64,000 bases of DNA from Doris montereyensis (lineage: Eukaryota; Mollusca; Gastropoda; Nudibranchia; Dorididae), in the NCBI GenBank assembly GCA_037039925.1, contig JAXRKP010000438.1, positions 95,001 to 159,000 of the forward strand, read 5' to 3'. The position numbers and the translations under genes are program-made. This document shows positions 13,228-25,555 of this stretch, piece by piece. Under the pieces are notes generated by a model, which ran no database searches, was not told where the DNA came from, and saw only the letters and a program-made list of their open reading frames with translations. How positions within the stretch are numbered: the first letter of the stretch is position 1; each line of letters begins with the position of its first letter.

Positions 13228-15062
13228 ATAACTGTGTAAGGGGAAGAAAGCAAAACAGGAGCAATGAAAAGTGTTTGGACAAAGGTTTCAAGAAAGTTAT
13301 CAAGGAAATAAAAAGTTGTTCTGGGAGTAATGAAGAGCACGAGAAAGACCAAAGCATGCCCAATAGGACAGATTAAGAACGCAAAAGGAGAAATAATGAG
13401 AGAAGACATTGAAATCATGGAAACAAAGACAAAGTATTTTCAACAACTACATAATCCCTCCAGAACATATGAAACAAGGAGTACAGATCAATTAGTAAGA
13501 GAAGCAAGTAATCTAGAGGAGACAGCTGAAGATGTATGTATCTCAGTGGAATAAACCCAAACAGCTGTAAGAAAAGTGAAATTAGGAAAGGCCCCAGGAG
13601 CAGATCAAGTTTATTCAAAAATTATTAAAAACCAAGGGAAAGACGCAGACAAACTACTACATGCAATATGCCAACAAGCATTGAAGTCCAAACAGATGCC
13701 AGACGACTGGAAAAAGGGAACGATAGTACCAATACACAAGAAAGGATCAACTATGGAATGCTCAAACTATAGAGGGATATCACTTCTTAGTGTACCAGGA
13801 AAAGTGTATGCCAGGATACTGGAAATGAGACTAAGGAAAAGAGTAGAGGATCAAATTGAAGAACATCAAAGTGGTTTTAGACCAGGAAGAAGTGTACAAA
13901 ACCACATATTTACAAAAAGACAAATAATAGAAAATTCCTTGAGAGAAATAGTAACTTCACCTGTGTTTTATTGACTTATAAAAGGCATTCGACACTGTGA
14001 GGAGGGACGAACTATGGCATTCCTTAAAAGAACGCAACCTCGAGCAAAATTTAATAGAAGCTATTACAAGTTTTTACAATAAACCAATATGCGCAGTGAG
14101 AGTAGCTGGAAACATATCTGCAGAATTTGATGTAGATATAGGAATAAGACAGGGTTGTGTCCTAAGTCGTCTTTTTTTGTTACATTTATGGATTCAGTTG
14201 CAAAGGCATCCTCAAAAATGAAGAAAATGAATGTAGGTATGTGGAAGCTCAAACCAGTAAATGTAGCAATGTTTTAATTTACTGATGATTTAGTTCTGTT
14301 AGAAAATCAGAAACGGACCTTCAGAATATGAATATTATGAGCAATGAACTAAATAATAGAGGAATGAGAGTAAATGCAAAGAAAACCAAAACAATGATAG
14401 TAACTAGAGTAGAGAAGTTAAAACACAAAATCTTAAATTGCGCAGAGAGAATTTAGAACAAGTTCAAAACCAAAATTACCTAGGAGTAATGATTAACTCA
14501 GGGGAGGGAGGGGGGCGGACTAAAAGAAGAAATCAGCCAGAGAACCCAAAAAACAATGACAATATATAACCATTTACGAAAAGCATTTATAGGTAAACAA
14601 GAATTGTCAATAAAAACAAAAAATGGCAATACACTTTCTTTATCAGCTCCCATTTTACCTTCCGGTGTATGGGTTTTAGATGTCCGAAATGATCTTTCTC
14701 CAGGCTACCCTGTACTGACATTTTCTGTTTCCTTCTGTGAAAGTTAAATTTCTTTGCGCTAATGCTTCTATATCTTCTTCACACTTTCTCCGAGGTCTGT
14801 CTTTTGGTCTTTTACCTTGAGTTTTAGAACTGTATACTGAATAGCTAAATCAGTATACAGTGCTAAAATTCAAGGTAAAAGACCAAAAGGCAGACCTCGG
14901 AGAAAGTGTGAAGAAGATATAAAAGAGGCATCAAAGCAAAGAAATTTAACTTTCACAGAGGGAAACAGAAAATGCCAGGACAGGGCAGTCTGGAGAAAGA
15001 TCATTTGGCATCTGAACCCATACACCTGAAGGTAAAATGGGAGATGATAAAGAAAGAAAGAA
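13228..15062 (+). mobile_element. 5'-truncated, rearranged copy of the same LINE, ending in a fold-back
   Basis: From about 13228 the sequence parallels 25930 onward in the 24.5-27.8 kb copy. It has KLGKAPGADQVYSKI, DDWKKGTIVPIHKKGS, NYRGISLLSVPGKVYARILE and SGFRPGRSVQNHIFT, then the RRDELWHSLKERNLEQNLIE and GIRQGCVLS blocks. The catalytic block reads F-TDD with a stop in front. At about 14630 the body ends (equivalent to 27330 in the other copy). It is followed by the element's 3' end inverted (14635-14840) and then in direct order (14850-15059). About 250 bp of the body are missing. Confidence 0.82.
14635..15059. repeat. ~205-bp inverted repeat (fold-back) with 9-nt loop
   Basis: The left arm 14635-14840 is the reverse complement of the right arm 14850-15059 with few mismatches. 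The loop is atagctaaa and the apex stem is CTGTATACTGA/TCAGTATACAG. Both arms are the LINE 3' end (right arm matches 27582-27790), including the block encoding RPRRKCEEDIKEA. Confidence 0.9.
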
Positions 15063-15091
15063 ATAAGGGGAGGGGCTAGATGTTAAATGGC

Positions 15092-16080
15092 AAATCAGAC
15101 ATTGTTCAGACAGACACTGTTCAGACAGACATTGTTCAGACAGATTTGTTCAGACAGACATTGTTCAGACAGGCACTGTTCAGACCGACATTGTTCAGAC
15201 AGACACTGTTCAGACAGACATTGTTCAGACAGACACTGTTCAGACAGACATTGTTCAGACAGACACTGTTCAGACAGACATTGTTCACACAGACATTGTT
15301 CAGACAGACATTGTTCAGACATACATTAGTCAGACAAACAATGTTCAGACATACATTGCTCAGACAAACATTGTTCAGACAGACACTTTTCAGCCAGACA
15401 TTGTTCAGACAGACATTGTTCAGACAGACACTGTTCAAACAGACACTGTCCAGACAGACATTGTTCAGACAGACACTGTTCAGACAGACATTTGTCAGAC
15501 AAACACTGTTCAGACAGACATTGTTCAAACAGACGTTGTTCAAACAGACGTTGTTCAGACAGACACTGTTTCGACAGACATTGTTCAAACAGACACTCTT
15601 CAGACAGACATTGTTCAGACAGACACTGTTCAAACAGACATTGTTCAGGCAGACACTGTTCAGACAGATATTCTTCAGACAGATATTGTTCAGGCAGACA
15701 CTGTTCAGACAGACATTCTTCAGACAGATATTGTTCAGGCAGACACTGTTCAGACAGACATTCTTTAGACAGATATTGTTCAGGCAGACACTGTTCAGAC
15801 AGACATTCTTTAGACAGATATTGTTCAGGCAGACACTGTTCAGACAGACATTCTTCAGACAGATATTCTTCAGACAGATATTCTTCAGACAGACATTGTT
15901 CAGACAGACATTGTTCGGAGCAGACATTGTTCAGACAGACATTGTTCAGACAGACATTGTTCAGGACAGACATTGTTCAGACAGACAATGTTCAAACAGA
16001 TACTGTTCGGACAGACATCGTTCAGACAGACATTGTTCAGACAGACATTGTTCAGACAGACATTGTTCAGACAGACATTT
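15092..16080. repeat. Minisatellite, 16-bp unit with higher-order 32/48-bp periods
   Basis: Unit ATTGTTCAGACAGACA, about 60 copies. Alternation of ATTGTT and ACTGTT gives a 32-bp period; 15640-15850 has a 48-bp period with ATTCTT and CAGGCAGA variants. Confidence 0.95.
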
Positions 16081-16089
16081 ACTTTCCAT

Positions 16090-17532
16090 GATATAAGTTT
16101 TAACAGTCTATCCCATGTTTTTACTTTGTTCCATGATAGAGTTTTAACAGTCTATCATGACTTTGTCCCATGATAGTTTTTCTTCACTTTGTCCCATGAT
16201 AGAAGTTTTAACAGTCTATCCATGTTTTTACTTTGTACATGATAGAAGTTTTAACAGTCTATCCCATGTTTTTACTTTGCTACATTAGAAGTTTTAACAG
16301 TCTATCCCATGTTTTTACTTTGCTACATGATAGAAGTTTTAACAGTCTATCCATGTTTTTACTTTGCTACATGATAGAAGTTTTAACAGTCTCCCATGTT
16401 TTTACTTTGTTACATGATAGAAGTTTTAACAGTCTATCCATGTTTTTACTTTGTCCCATGATAGAAGTTTTAACAGTCTATCCCATGTTTTTACTTTGCT
16501 ACATGATAGAAGTTTTAACAGTCTATCCCATGTTTTTACTTTGTCCCATGATAGAAGTTTTAACAGTCTATCCCATGTTTTTACTTTGTCCCATGATAGA
16601 AGTTTTAACAGTCTATCCCATGTTTTTACTTTGTCCCATGATAGAAGTTTTAACAGTCTATCCATGTTTTTACTTTGTCCCATGATAGAAGTTTTAACAG
16701 TCTATCCATGTTTTTACTTTGTCCCATGATAGAAGTTTTAACAGTCTATCCATGTTTTTTTTGTCCCATGATAGAAGTTTTAACAGTCTATCCATGTTTT
16801 TACTTTGTCCAATGATAGAAGTTTTAACAGTCTATCCATGTTTTTACTTTGTCCCATGATAGAAGTTTTAACAGTCTATCCATGTTTTTACTTTGTCCCA
16901 TGATAGAAGTTTTAACAGTCTATCCATGTTTTTACTTTGTCCCATGATAGAAGTTTTAACCGTCTATCCATGTTTTTACTTTGTCCCATGATAGAAGTTT
17001 TAACAGTCTATCCCATGTTTTTACTTTGTCCCATGATAGAAGTTTTAACAGTCTATCCATGTTTTTACCTTGTTCCATGATAGAAGTTTTAACAGTCTAT
17101 CCATGTTTTTACTTTGTCCCATGATAGAAGTTTTAACAGTCTATCCATGTTTTTACTTTGTCCCATGATAGAAGTTTTAACAGTCTATCCCATGTTTTTA
17201 CTTTGTCCCATGATAAGTTTTAACAGTCTATCCATGTTTTTACCTTGTTCCATGATAGAACCATTCCATGTTTTTACTTTGTCCCATGATAGATTCAGTC
17301 TATCCATGCATTGTCCCATGATAGTTTCAACAGTCTATCCCATGTTTTTACTTTGTCCCATGATAGAAGTTTTAACAGTCTATCCCATGTTTTTACTTTG
17401 TCCCATGATAGAAGTTTTAACAGTCTATCCATAACTTTGTCCCATGATAGAAGTTTTAACAGTCTATCCCATGTTTTTACTTTGTCCCATGATAGAAGTT
17501 TTAACAGTCTATCCCATGTTTTTCTTTGTCCC
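16090..17532. repeat. Minisatellite, 44-45-bp unit, ~32 copies
   Basis: Unit GATAGAAGTTTTAACAGTCT, ATCCCATGTTTTTACTTTGT, CCCAT. Each unit holds a GATAGA/TCTATC inverted pair. Confidence 0.95.
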
Positions 17533-17571
17533 TACTGCAACAAATCTAGTCTAATAAGTCGTTACCACCAT

Positions 17572-17918
17572 TCCTTAATTACCACCATGGGTTCAGTTCC
17601 ATTGCCAGAGTCAATGTTAATAACCACCATGGGTTCAGTTCCATTGCCAGAGTCAATGTTAATAACCACCATGGGTTCAGTTCCATTGCCAGAGTCAATG
17701 TTAATAACCGCCATTGATTCAGTTCCATTGCCAGAGTCAATGTTAATAACCGCCATTGATTCAGTTCCATTGCCAAAGTCAATGTTAATAACCGCCATTG
17801 ATTCAGTTCCATTATCAGAGTCAATGTTAATAACCGCCATTGATTCAGTTCCATTATCAGAGTCAATTTTAATAACCGCCATTGATTCAGTTCCATTGCC
17901 AGAGTCAATGTTAATAAC
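17572..17918. repeat. Minisatellite, 42-bp unit, ~8 copies
   Basis: Unit ATTGATTCAGTTCCATTGCC, AGAGTCAATGTTAATAACCG, CC. It changes in steps from CACCATGGGT to CGCCATTGAT along the array. Confidence 0.93.
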
Positions 17919-18254
17919 CTGCTTACTTAATAACGCTTGAAGTCGTAGCAATATGAACCATAATTTGGAACTGGGTTGAATATTTGGTTGGCGTAGAGCA
18001 AGTATGGGCCATCCCACTGATAGAGTTCCGTTATACTACATGTAATAGATTCTGATGTTGGTCAAATTTTTAAAAGAATATCAGTTTTATTACTCTATAA
18101 CTGGGGTTAGTTAATAGATAGGAGCTCTTCTCTTTTGCATGGGTTGAAAATCACACTTTCGTCAAGTGCAAAAGCGGTCCATCCTCTATCAAAATGAGTG
18201 ATAAATAAATTTAGACTTGGCCCTCATGCACGGGATAGACCATTTTTAATCAAA

Positions 18255-18635
18255 TCTTCAACCCTTTTTTAAAAAATCTATAACCGCATTTTTTAAATCT
18301 TTCTTTTTGTAATTTCAACCTCATTTTTGTAATCTTCAAACCCCATTTTTTAAATCTTCAACGCTATTTTTTGTAATCTTCAACCCCTTTTTTAAATCTT
18401 CCCCATTTTTTTAATCTTCAACCCCATTTTTTAAATCTTCAAACCCCTTTTTTTTACATTTTCAACCCCATTTTTAAAATCTTCAACCCCATTTTTGTAA
18501 TCTTCAAACCCCTTTTTTAAATCTTCAACCCCATTTTTAAAATCTTCTAACCCCATTTTTTAAATCTTCAACCCCATTTTTAAAATCTTCAACCCCATTT
18601 TTAAAATCTTCAAACGCCATTTTTAAAATAATCTA
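18255..18635. repeat. Minisatellite, ~21-bp unit
   Basis: Unit AATCTTCAACCCCATTTTTT, with variable A/T tracts. Confidence 0.88.
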
Positions 18636-18745
18636 ATTGTTGTATGGCCCTCTTTACCTCTACGCCATTCATCTGTTATTGAAACAGGGACTTCATCGGT
18701 TCCCATTTTCTCTCTACTATTTACAACACTAAAACTTAAGGAGTA

Positions 18746-18748
<3 letters not shown>

Positions 18749-18823
<75 letters not shown>

Positions 18824-18843
18824 TAATAATAATAATAATAATA
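18749..18843. repeat. (AAT)n microsatellite at a LINE-like 3' end
   Basis: About 95 bp of AAT. Read on the minus strand it follows GCGCCTTATAAATTCAT, a LINE-style terminal sequence (18844-18895). Confidence 0.85.
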
Positions 18844-19257
18844 TGAATTTATAAGGCGCATTATCTTAGCATTAAAAAGCGCCTACAAGACAGTTTCATA
18901 CATTTTAAAACATATTATTATGATTGGAATAAAATCAAAATTAAAATTATGATGCATACATTTAGCTTGATCACTAAGAAAAATTCGACCTAAAAAGATG
19001 GGTTTTAAGGTTCTTCTTGAAAGATTCGCAAGACTAAGACAATTTACACAAATCACTGAGGTTAGAATGCCGTTTTTGTTGTTGTTTGTTGTTTTGGTGT
19101 CGTTGGTTTTGTTTAGGTTTTTTTAAGGAGGGGGGGTGCGGGGTGTTTTTGTAGTTTTTAGTTTTGGGTTTTTTTTTTAAATATTTATTTTCTTTTTGTT
19201 CATGTAAAAAACCAATCCTCTTTACCCGGCCTGAAGCTCCTGGGTTCCCTTTCTGTG

Positions 19258-19578
19258 GAGGTGGGGGGGGGGGATTGAGTAGTCCAAGGGCAATGTGTTG
19301 GCCTCTCAACCCAAAGGTTGTGGGTTCGAGCCCCGCCAACGATTGAAATACTTTGTCGAGTTTTCTGGAGTAAAATCTAACCTCTCTCCCCCTCCCCTTG
19401 TCCAGGTAGGTGGATAGACACCTAGTCCCATCGGAGACGGGCAATAAAAGGAGGCCCCGTGTGTATATCACATCACCTGTGCACGTCAAAGATCATTTGG
19501 ATGTTTTTCAAGGCCAAAACAAAAAAATCCCACCAAAAACTGGATCACCTTAGTTGTGGTAAATCAAAATCATATCAA
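19258..19578 (+). mobile_element. SINE-C copy, nearly full length
   Basis: The head AGTAGTCCAAGGGCAATGTG and GTGGGTTCGAGCCCCGCC carries a near-perfect B-box. It continues with GTCCAGGTAGGTGGATAGAC, ACCTAGTCCCATCGGAGACG, CACCTGTGCACGTCAAAGAT and ends TGGATCACCTTAGTTGTGG. It is the best template for the family. Confidence 0.85.
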
Positions 19579-19644
19579 TTCAAATGAAATGAAATCAAAC
19601 TGCCGATACAGCTGTTTACAACACTAACATTTGAGAAAGAGAAT

Positions 19645-19830
19645 GGTGTTTGTTGTTGTTTTTGTTGTTGTCGTTGTTTTGTTGTTTGTTGTTGTCGTTG
19701 TTGTTTTGTTGTTGTTTGTTGTTGTCGTTGTTGTTGTTGTTGTCGTTGTTGTTTTGTTGTTGTCGTTGTTGTTTTGTTGTTGTTTGTTGTTGTCGTTGTT
19801 GTTTTGTTGTTGTTCTTCGTTTTGGGGTTC
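19645..19830. repeat. (GTT)n microsatellite with GTC variants
   Basis: Repeats of GTTGTTGTCGTTGTTGTTTT. Confidence 0.92.
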
Positions 19831-19929
19831 CTTTGGTTGTTTTTTGGTTGGTGTTTTTGTTGTTTTTTGTTTGTGGTTTTGTTTTATTTTGATTTATTAT
19901 GTTTTTATTGATTTTTAATAATTCACTTT

Positions 19930-20440
19930 GTCATTTTGAATCACATTGGTGTATGTACAGTTCGGCTTTCTGACTGGCTGAATTTGAAGAGAAGGACAGA
20001 TATTATGAGATAAGCATGATTTTTTGCTTTTGAAAAGACAGTAACTGGATCGGGCAGATTTCAATGAAACAATCGATTTCAAAATGTCTGTTCCAACATG
20101 GACGTCTTACATACTATTACATGTGATATTACACATGATTGACGTCACGATCATATCAGTGCCTAGCCACGACGTATAACAACCTGGCAAGACTGATAGA
20201 TCGTCACTGACCTTGATGTTCTGCTAATGGCTCGTAACATGCCGTACCGTATGACACCCGCGCCCATGCCCATATATGGATATTCAGCGTCTGTCCTTCA
20301 ACCTCTGAAGATATGAATAAAATGAACATTCTTTTGCTGTTAGGTCCGAAAGGCTGCTTATTATAAGATTATATTATACTAGTTATAGTCAAGCATACAT
20401 CTTTGTCTTGGTGATATTACAGTGCTTGGATAATTTATCT
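19930..20440. other. Unique intergenic DNA
   Basis: No gene, repeat or motif recognised. GATGGATGAATAAATGAATG-type degenerate repeats follow at 20490-20645. Confidence 0.5.
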
Positions 20441-21274
20441 ATGTAATCGATAGACAAATATACAAACACACAGATTAAACAGGCGATCGGATTGATGGAT
20501 AGACAAAATGATCAATGAATGGATGGGCGGATGAATTGATGGATGGATAAATAAGTGAATGGGGGGGATAGATGGATGGCTAAAGGGGTAGATGGTACTA
20601 GATGAATAAACCAATGGATAGGTGGATGAATAAATGAATGGATTTATTTTGTCGCCACTGTCTGATTACCGGTAACAGAAAGTCAGAAAACTGGATCTGT
20701 TTATAAATAAACCCGATTGTTTTAATGTGCGTCAGGTTTTGGGTACGCCTCCCTTCATGGAAGGGACTTGGGGGACATCCAGGTGTCTCCCATAAAGTCG
20801 ATCCATGGAGAGGGGGGGGGGTTGTGACTGTAGAAAGATGTGTGTGCCTGTCTTTGTGTTGGTTGGGTTTTCATTTTGGTGGCGGGGGTGTTATAGAAGG
20901 TTTTGTTACTTTAGAAGTAAGAGTTTATCGGAATGGCATTATAATGGTTGAATTTCGTGTTCAAGCAATGTGCTTACAAGGTTTCGTTTGAGAGGCAACT
21001 GTACACGATGTGTCTTTACTTTGTCGATTATTCTAGCTGAATTAAACCCCGTCATAATTAATATCAAAGTAAAGAACATACACTAAAATTTGTGCAGATC
21101 TATCAGAACTTAGGAAAAGTTAAGTCTGACAATACAATGTGAGCCCCCTGCCTGTTCAAAGGTATCTCCTGGACTTCAATGTAGTACAATACGGTTGATG
21201 GATACATGTCATCTATGAAATGAAAAAGGAATTATCTCCTCAGAATCAAAAAGTATGTTTCACAAAATAATATT

Positions 21275-22260
21275 TTACTGACACCATGTTGTTGTGTTGC
21301 ACGAGTTACTTCTCTGTCCTTTGGGGAGGGATTACACTGACACCATGTTGTTGGGAGGGATTACCTCTCTGTCTTTGGGTAGGGATTGACACCATGTTGT
21401 TGTGTCGCACGAGTTACCTCTCTGTCTTTGGGGGGATTACACTGACACCATGTTGTTGTGTTGCACGAGTTACTTCTCTGTCTTTGGGGATTACACTGAC
21501 ACCATGTTGTTGTGTTGCACGAGTTACTCTCTGTCTTTGGGGATTACACTGACACCATGTTGTTGTGTTGCACGAGTTACTTCTCTGTCTTTGGGGAGGG
21601 ATTACACTGACACCATGTTGTTGTGTCAACCACGAGTTACTTCTCTGTCTTTGGGGATTACACTGACACCACCATCTTGTGTGTGTCACTGAGTTATCCC
21701 TTCTATTTAAATCCGATTTGTGGATTACGTGTTCTGACACCATGTTGTTGTGTTGCACGAGTGATACCTCTCTGTCTTTGGGATTACACCGACACCATGT
21801 TGTTGTGTTGCTGAGTTACCCTTCTCTGTCTTTGGGGATTACACTTGACACCATGTTTTATTTGATGATATCAGACGTGTTCTGTCTTCAACCCTTCTAT
21901 TAAAATTGACATGGTGAGTTACCTCTCTGTCTTTGGGGATTACACTGACACCATGTTGTTGTGTTCTGAGTTACCTCTCTGTCTTGGTGATGATTACACG
22001 TGTTCTGACACCATGTTGTTGTGTTGACGAGTGATATCAGACATGTTCTGTCTTCAACCTTCTATTAAAACTGACTTTGGACGGATTACACCGACACCAT
22101 GTTGTTGTGTTCTGAGTTACCTTCTCTGTCTTTGGTGATATCAGACGGGATTACACTTTCTACACCATGTTGTTGTGTATCAGACGTGTTCTGAGTTCAA
22201 CCCTTCTCTGTCCTTTGGGGATGATATCGACACCATGTTCTTCAACCCTTTTATTAAAAT
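21275..22260. repeat. Minisatellite X, ~54-bp unit
   Basis: Unit TACTTCTCTGTCTTTGGGGA, TTACACTGACACCATGTTGT, TGTGTTGCACGAGT. Regular until about 21660, then mixed with unit Y. Confidence 0.9.
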
Positions 22261-24030
22261 TGTGTGTCTTCAGCCTTTCTATTAAAATTCGACTTGGTGG
22301 TGATATCAGACGTGTTCTGTCTTCAACCCTTCTATTAAAATTCGACTTGGTGGTGATATCAGACGTGTTCTGTCGACTTTGGGGTGATTATCAGACGTGT
22401 TCTGACACCATAAAATTGTTGTGGTGATATCGAGTTTCTGTCTCTGCCTTTTCTATTAAAATTACATGACATCAGACGTGTTCTGTCTTCAACCCTTCTA
22501 TTAAAATTCGACTTGGTGGTGATATCAGACGTGTTCTGTCTTCATCCCTTCTATTAAAATTGCACGAGTGATATCAGACGTGTTCTGTCTTCATCCCTTC
22601 TATTAAAATCCGACTTGTTGTGATTGCACGAGTTACTCGGTGGTGATATCTGTCTGTCTTTGGGAGGGATAAAAATCCGACTCCATGTTGTTGTGTTTGC
22701 AACGAGTTAAATCCTCTTGGTGGTGATATCAGACGTGTTCTGTCTTCTGTCCTTTGGGGTGGGATTACACGTGTTCTGTCTTCACCATGTTGTTGTGTTG
22801 CACGAGTTACCTCTCTGTATTTCCGACTTGGTGGGATTAGACGTGACACCATGTTTCTATTGTTGGTGTTGTCAAATCCGACTTGGTGTTGATATCAGAC
22901 GTGTTCTGTCATCCCTTCTATTAAAATCCGACTTGGTGATATCAGACGTGTTCTGATTACGACTCAGACGTGTTCTGTCTTCACCATGTTGTATGTGTTT
23001 GTCTTCATCCCTTCTATTAAAATCCGACTTGGGATGATATCAGACGTGTTCTGTCTTCAACCCTTCTTTGTGGACGTGTTCTGTCTTACTATTAAAATCC
23101 GACTTGGTGACACCTTCTATTAAAATGACTTGGTGGTGATATTGTGTTTTGTCTTCATCCTTTCTATCAAAATCCGACTTGGTGGTGATATCAGACGTGT
23201 TCTGTCTTGCCTTTCTTTGTGGTGATATACGTGTTCTGTCTTCATCCCTTCTATTAAAAATCCGACTTGGTGGTGATATCAGACGTGTTCTGTCTTCATC
23301 CCCTTCTATTAAAATCCGACATCGACGTGTTCTGTTCAACCCTTCTATTAAAATCCGACTTGGTGATATCAGACGTGTTCTGTCTTCATCCCTTCTATTA
23401 AAATCCGACTCTATTAAAATTCGACTTGGTGGTGGTGATATCAGACGTGTAACATGTCTTCAATTAAAATCCGACTTGGTGGTGATATCAGACGTGTTTT
23501 GTCTTCAACCCTTCTATCAAAATCCGACTTGGTGGTGATATCAGACGTGTTCTGTCTTCATCCCTTCTATTAAAATCCGACTTGGTGGTGATATCAGACG
23601 TGTTCTGTCTTCATCCCTTCTATTAAAATCCGACTTGGTGGTGATATCAGAGTAAAATCCGACTTGGTGGTGATATCAGACGTGTTCTGTCTTCACTTCT
23701 ATTAAAATCCGACTTGGTGGTGATATCAGACGTGTTCTGTCTTCATCCCTTCTATTAAAATACTCGGTGGTGATAAATCCGACTTGGTGATGATATCAGA
23801 TATGTTCTGTCTTCAACCCTTTATTAAAATTCGACATTGGTGGTGATATCAGACGTGTTCTGTCTTCTTATCGCCTTCTATTAAAAATTCGTGGTGATAT
23901 CAGACGTGTTCTGTCTTAACGTGTTCTGTCGTTACGTGTTCTGTCTTAACGCCGTTATATGTGGTTACATATGTGGTGATATCAGACGTGTTCTGTCTTG
24001 TTCATATGTTAAGGCGTGTTCGCCGTTACA
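21840..24030. repeat. Minisatellite Y, ~53-bp unit, interspersed with X
   Basis: Unit ATCAGACGTGTTCTGTCTTC, ATCCCTTCTATTAAAATCCG, ACTTGGTGGTGAT. Regular at about 23480-23760; at 21840-23000 X and Y pieces alternate within single units. Confidence 0.9.
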
Positions 24031-24529
24031 TATGTGGTGATACCCAGTACCTTTTATGTATCCAGATGTTGCTAATTTTACGAGTCCATTTGGTCTCCAC
24101 ACATGGTAAAAAAACCTCATTAAATGTCTTTTTTTTATGTTCTCCATACATTCCCCGGTTTTTTTCTTTTTCCAATTTTCACTAGAATTTCCATCTTTCT
24201 TACTTTTGCTGTCCATGGGATTTTCAATATTCTCCTGTATATCCACATTTCAAATGCTTCTATACGTTTACGACATTGTGCATCTTCAGTTCAAATTTTG
24301 CATGCATAATCATAATAGTGTGGAAAAGACATTATGTCTCCGCTGTTTGTAATTTTGTGTCTGTTTTCAGTTTTGAATTAAAGAGAACAGCTCTAATATT
24401 GTGGAGTGTTTGCTTTGCTATTATTATCCTTTCGTTGATTTCGGTGGTGTCTTTGCAGTCCTTTGTTATGTTTGTTATGTTTTGTGGACAGGTAGGCACC
24501 ACGGGGAGTAGATGATTCCGCCCTCCACG

Positions 24530-24665
24530 CGTCGCCTGCTGATTTGCAGGTGGATCTTGGTCGACCAAAGGCTAAGGGAGTTAACCCTGACATAAAAAAC
24601 CTGCTGCCTTGCAGGCCGGTCTTGAAGGACTAAAGGCTAAGGGAGTTAACCCTGACAGAAAATAA
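24530..24665 (+). promoter_or_regulatory. LINE 5' leader: two tandem ~66-nt structured units
   Basis: Unit 1 (about 24534-24599) and unit 2 (about 24600-24664) share cctgctg-ttgcagg, then AAAGGCTAAGGGAGTTAACC and CTGACA. Each holds two short stem-loops: CCTGC/GCAGG and AGGG/CCCT around agttaa. They lie upstream of the endonuclease, where promoter or RNA-structure functions of a LINE leader are expected. A second hairpin-rich leader made of paired units exists at 48110-48430. Function is inferred only. Confidence 0.5.
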
Positions 24666-24781
24666 CACGGCCTGGTAGGGGGCCTCAAGGTGACAGCCCT
24701 ACCATCTACCTAGGGTACAGTGGGCTAATCCCCTGCTTATCCAAAACCAAACAGATTTTAGAGAAATAGAATACAATTTGC

Positions 24782-25555
24782 TTGATCTTTCGAAGACGAA
24801 CTTGGAAACGAATACGGACTGTGATTTTTGGAACATGGAACTTTCGGACAATAAATGGAAAAGAGTTAGAATTATTTGAAGAAATAGAAAAATTCAAAGT
24901 AGATATTTTGGCCATTACAGAAACAGAGAAAAAAAGGACAAGGGATAAAAAATGTAGGACCGAATCAAATTTTAATCTTCTCAGGAGTAGATGTCAAATA
25001 TAGAGCTAGAGCAGGAGTAGGTCTCCTAGTGCATAAAAGGCACAAAAACCTACTAAAAAGGAAATTTATAAGCCCACGGCTATTAGATGTAAATATTAAA
25101 CCAAAAGGACGAGAAATTAAATTATTAATAGCTTATGGACCAAACGAAGACGCAACTAAAGAAGAAAAAGATAACTTTAAAAACGATTTACAAATAGCTG
25201 CAAAGAATATGAAACCCAAAGAGGAACTAATGTTTTAAGGAGCTTTAAACGTTAGAGTAGGCAACAATGTATAAACGTGAGGAGGAGTAATTATATGTAA
25301 AGAAGGAGAGACAACAACAACTCCAAATGGAGAGAGACTAATAGATTGTTGCCTAAAGAATAACATCAAAATAGCCAACACATTTTTCCTCATAAAGATA
25401 TCCACAAATATACAAGAGCAAAATGAAGACAGATGTGAAAAGTCAACGATAGACTACATAATAGTTAGCAGCTCCCTTTTTTACAGTACATTGGATACAA
25501 GAGTAAACAGAGGAGCAGAAATATTTAGTGATCATTACTTAGTGATTGCCAAATG
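24782..25555 (+). pseudogene. LINE endonuclease domain, frame-broken
   Basis: The domain would nick target DNA for target-primed reverse transcription. The first frame gives GTWNFRTINGKELELFEEIE and FKVDILAITETEKK. A second frame (about 24975-25238) gives RARAGVGLLVHKR and IKLLIAYGPNEDA. A third gives RGAEIFSDHYLVIAK. The expected catalytic Asp of the G-D-x-N motif reads GALNVRVGNN, so it is changed to Ala or misread, while the terminal S-D-H is kept. In-frame stops (e.g. 25236) and shifts make it non-functional as printed. Confidence 0.75.

Noticed and set aside
15080..16096. 338-codon open frame of FRQTL repeats
   Set aside because: It is the 16-bp minisatellite; all other frames are open too, so it carries no coding signal.
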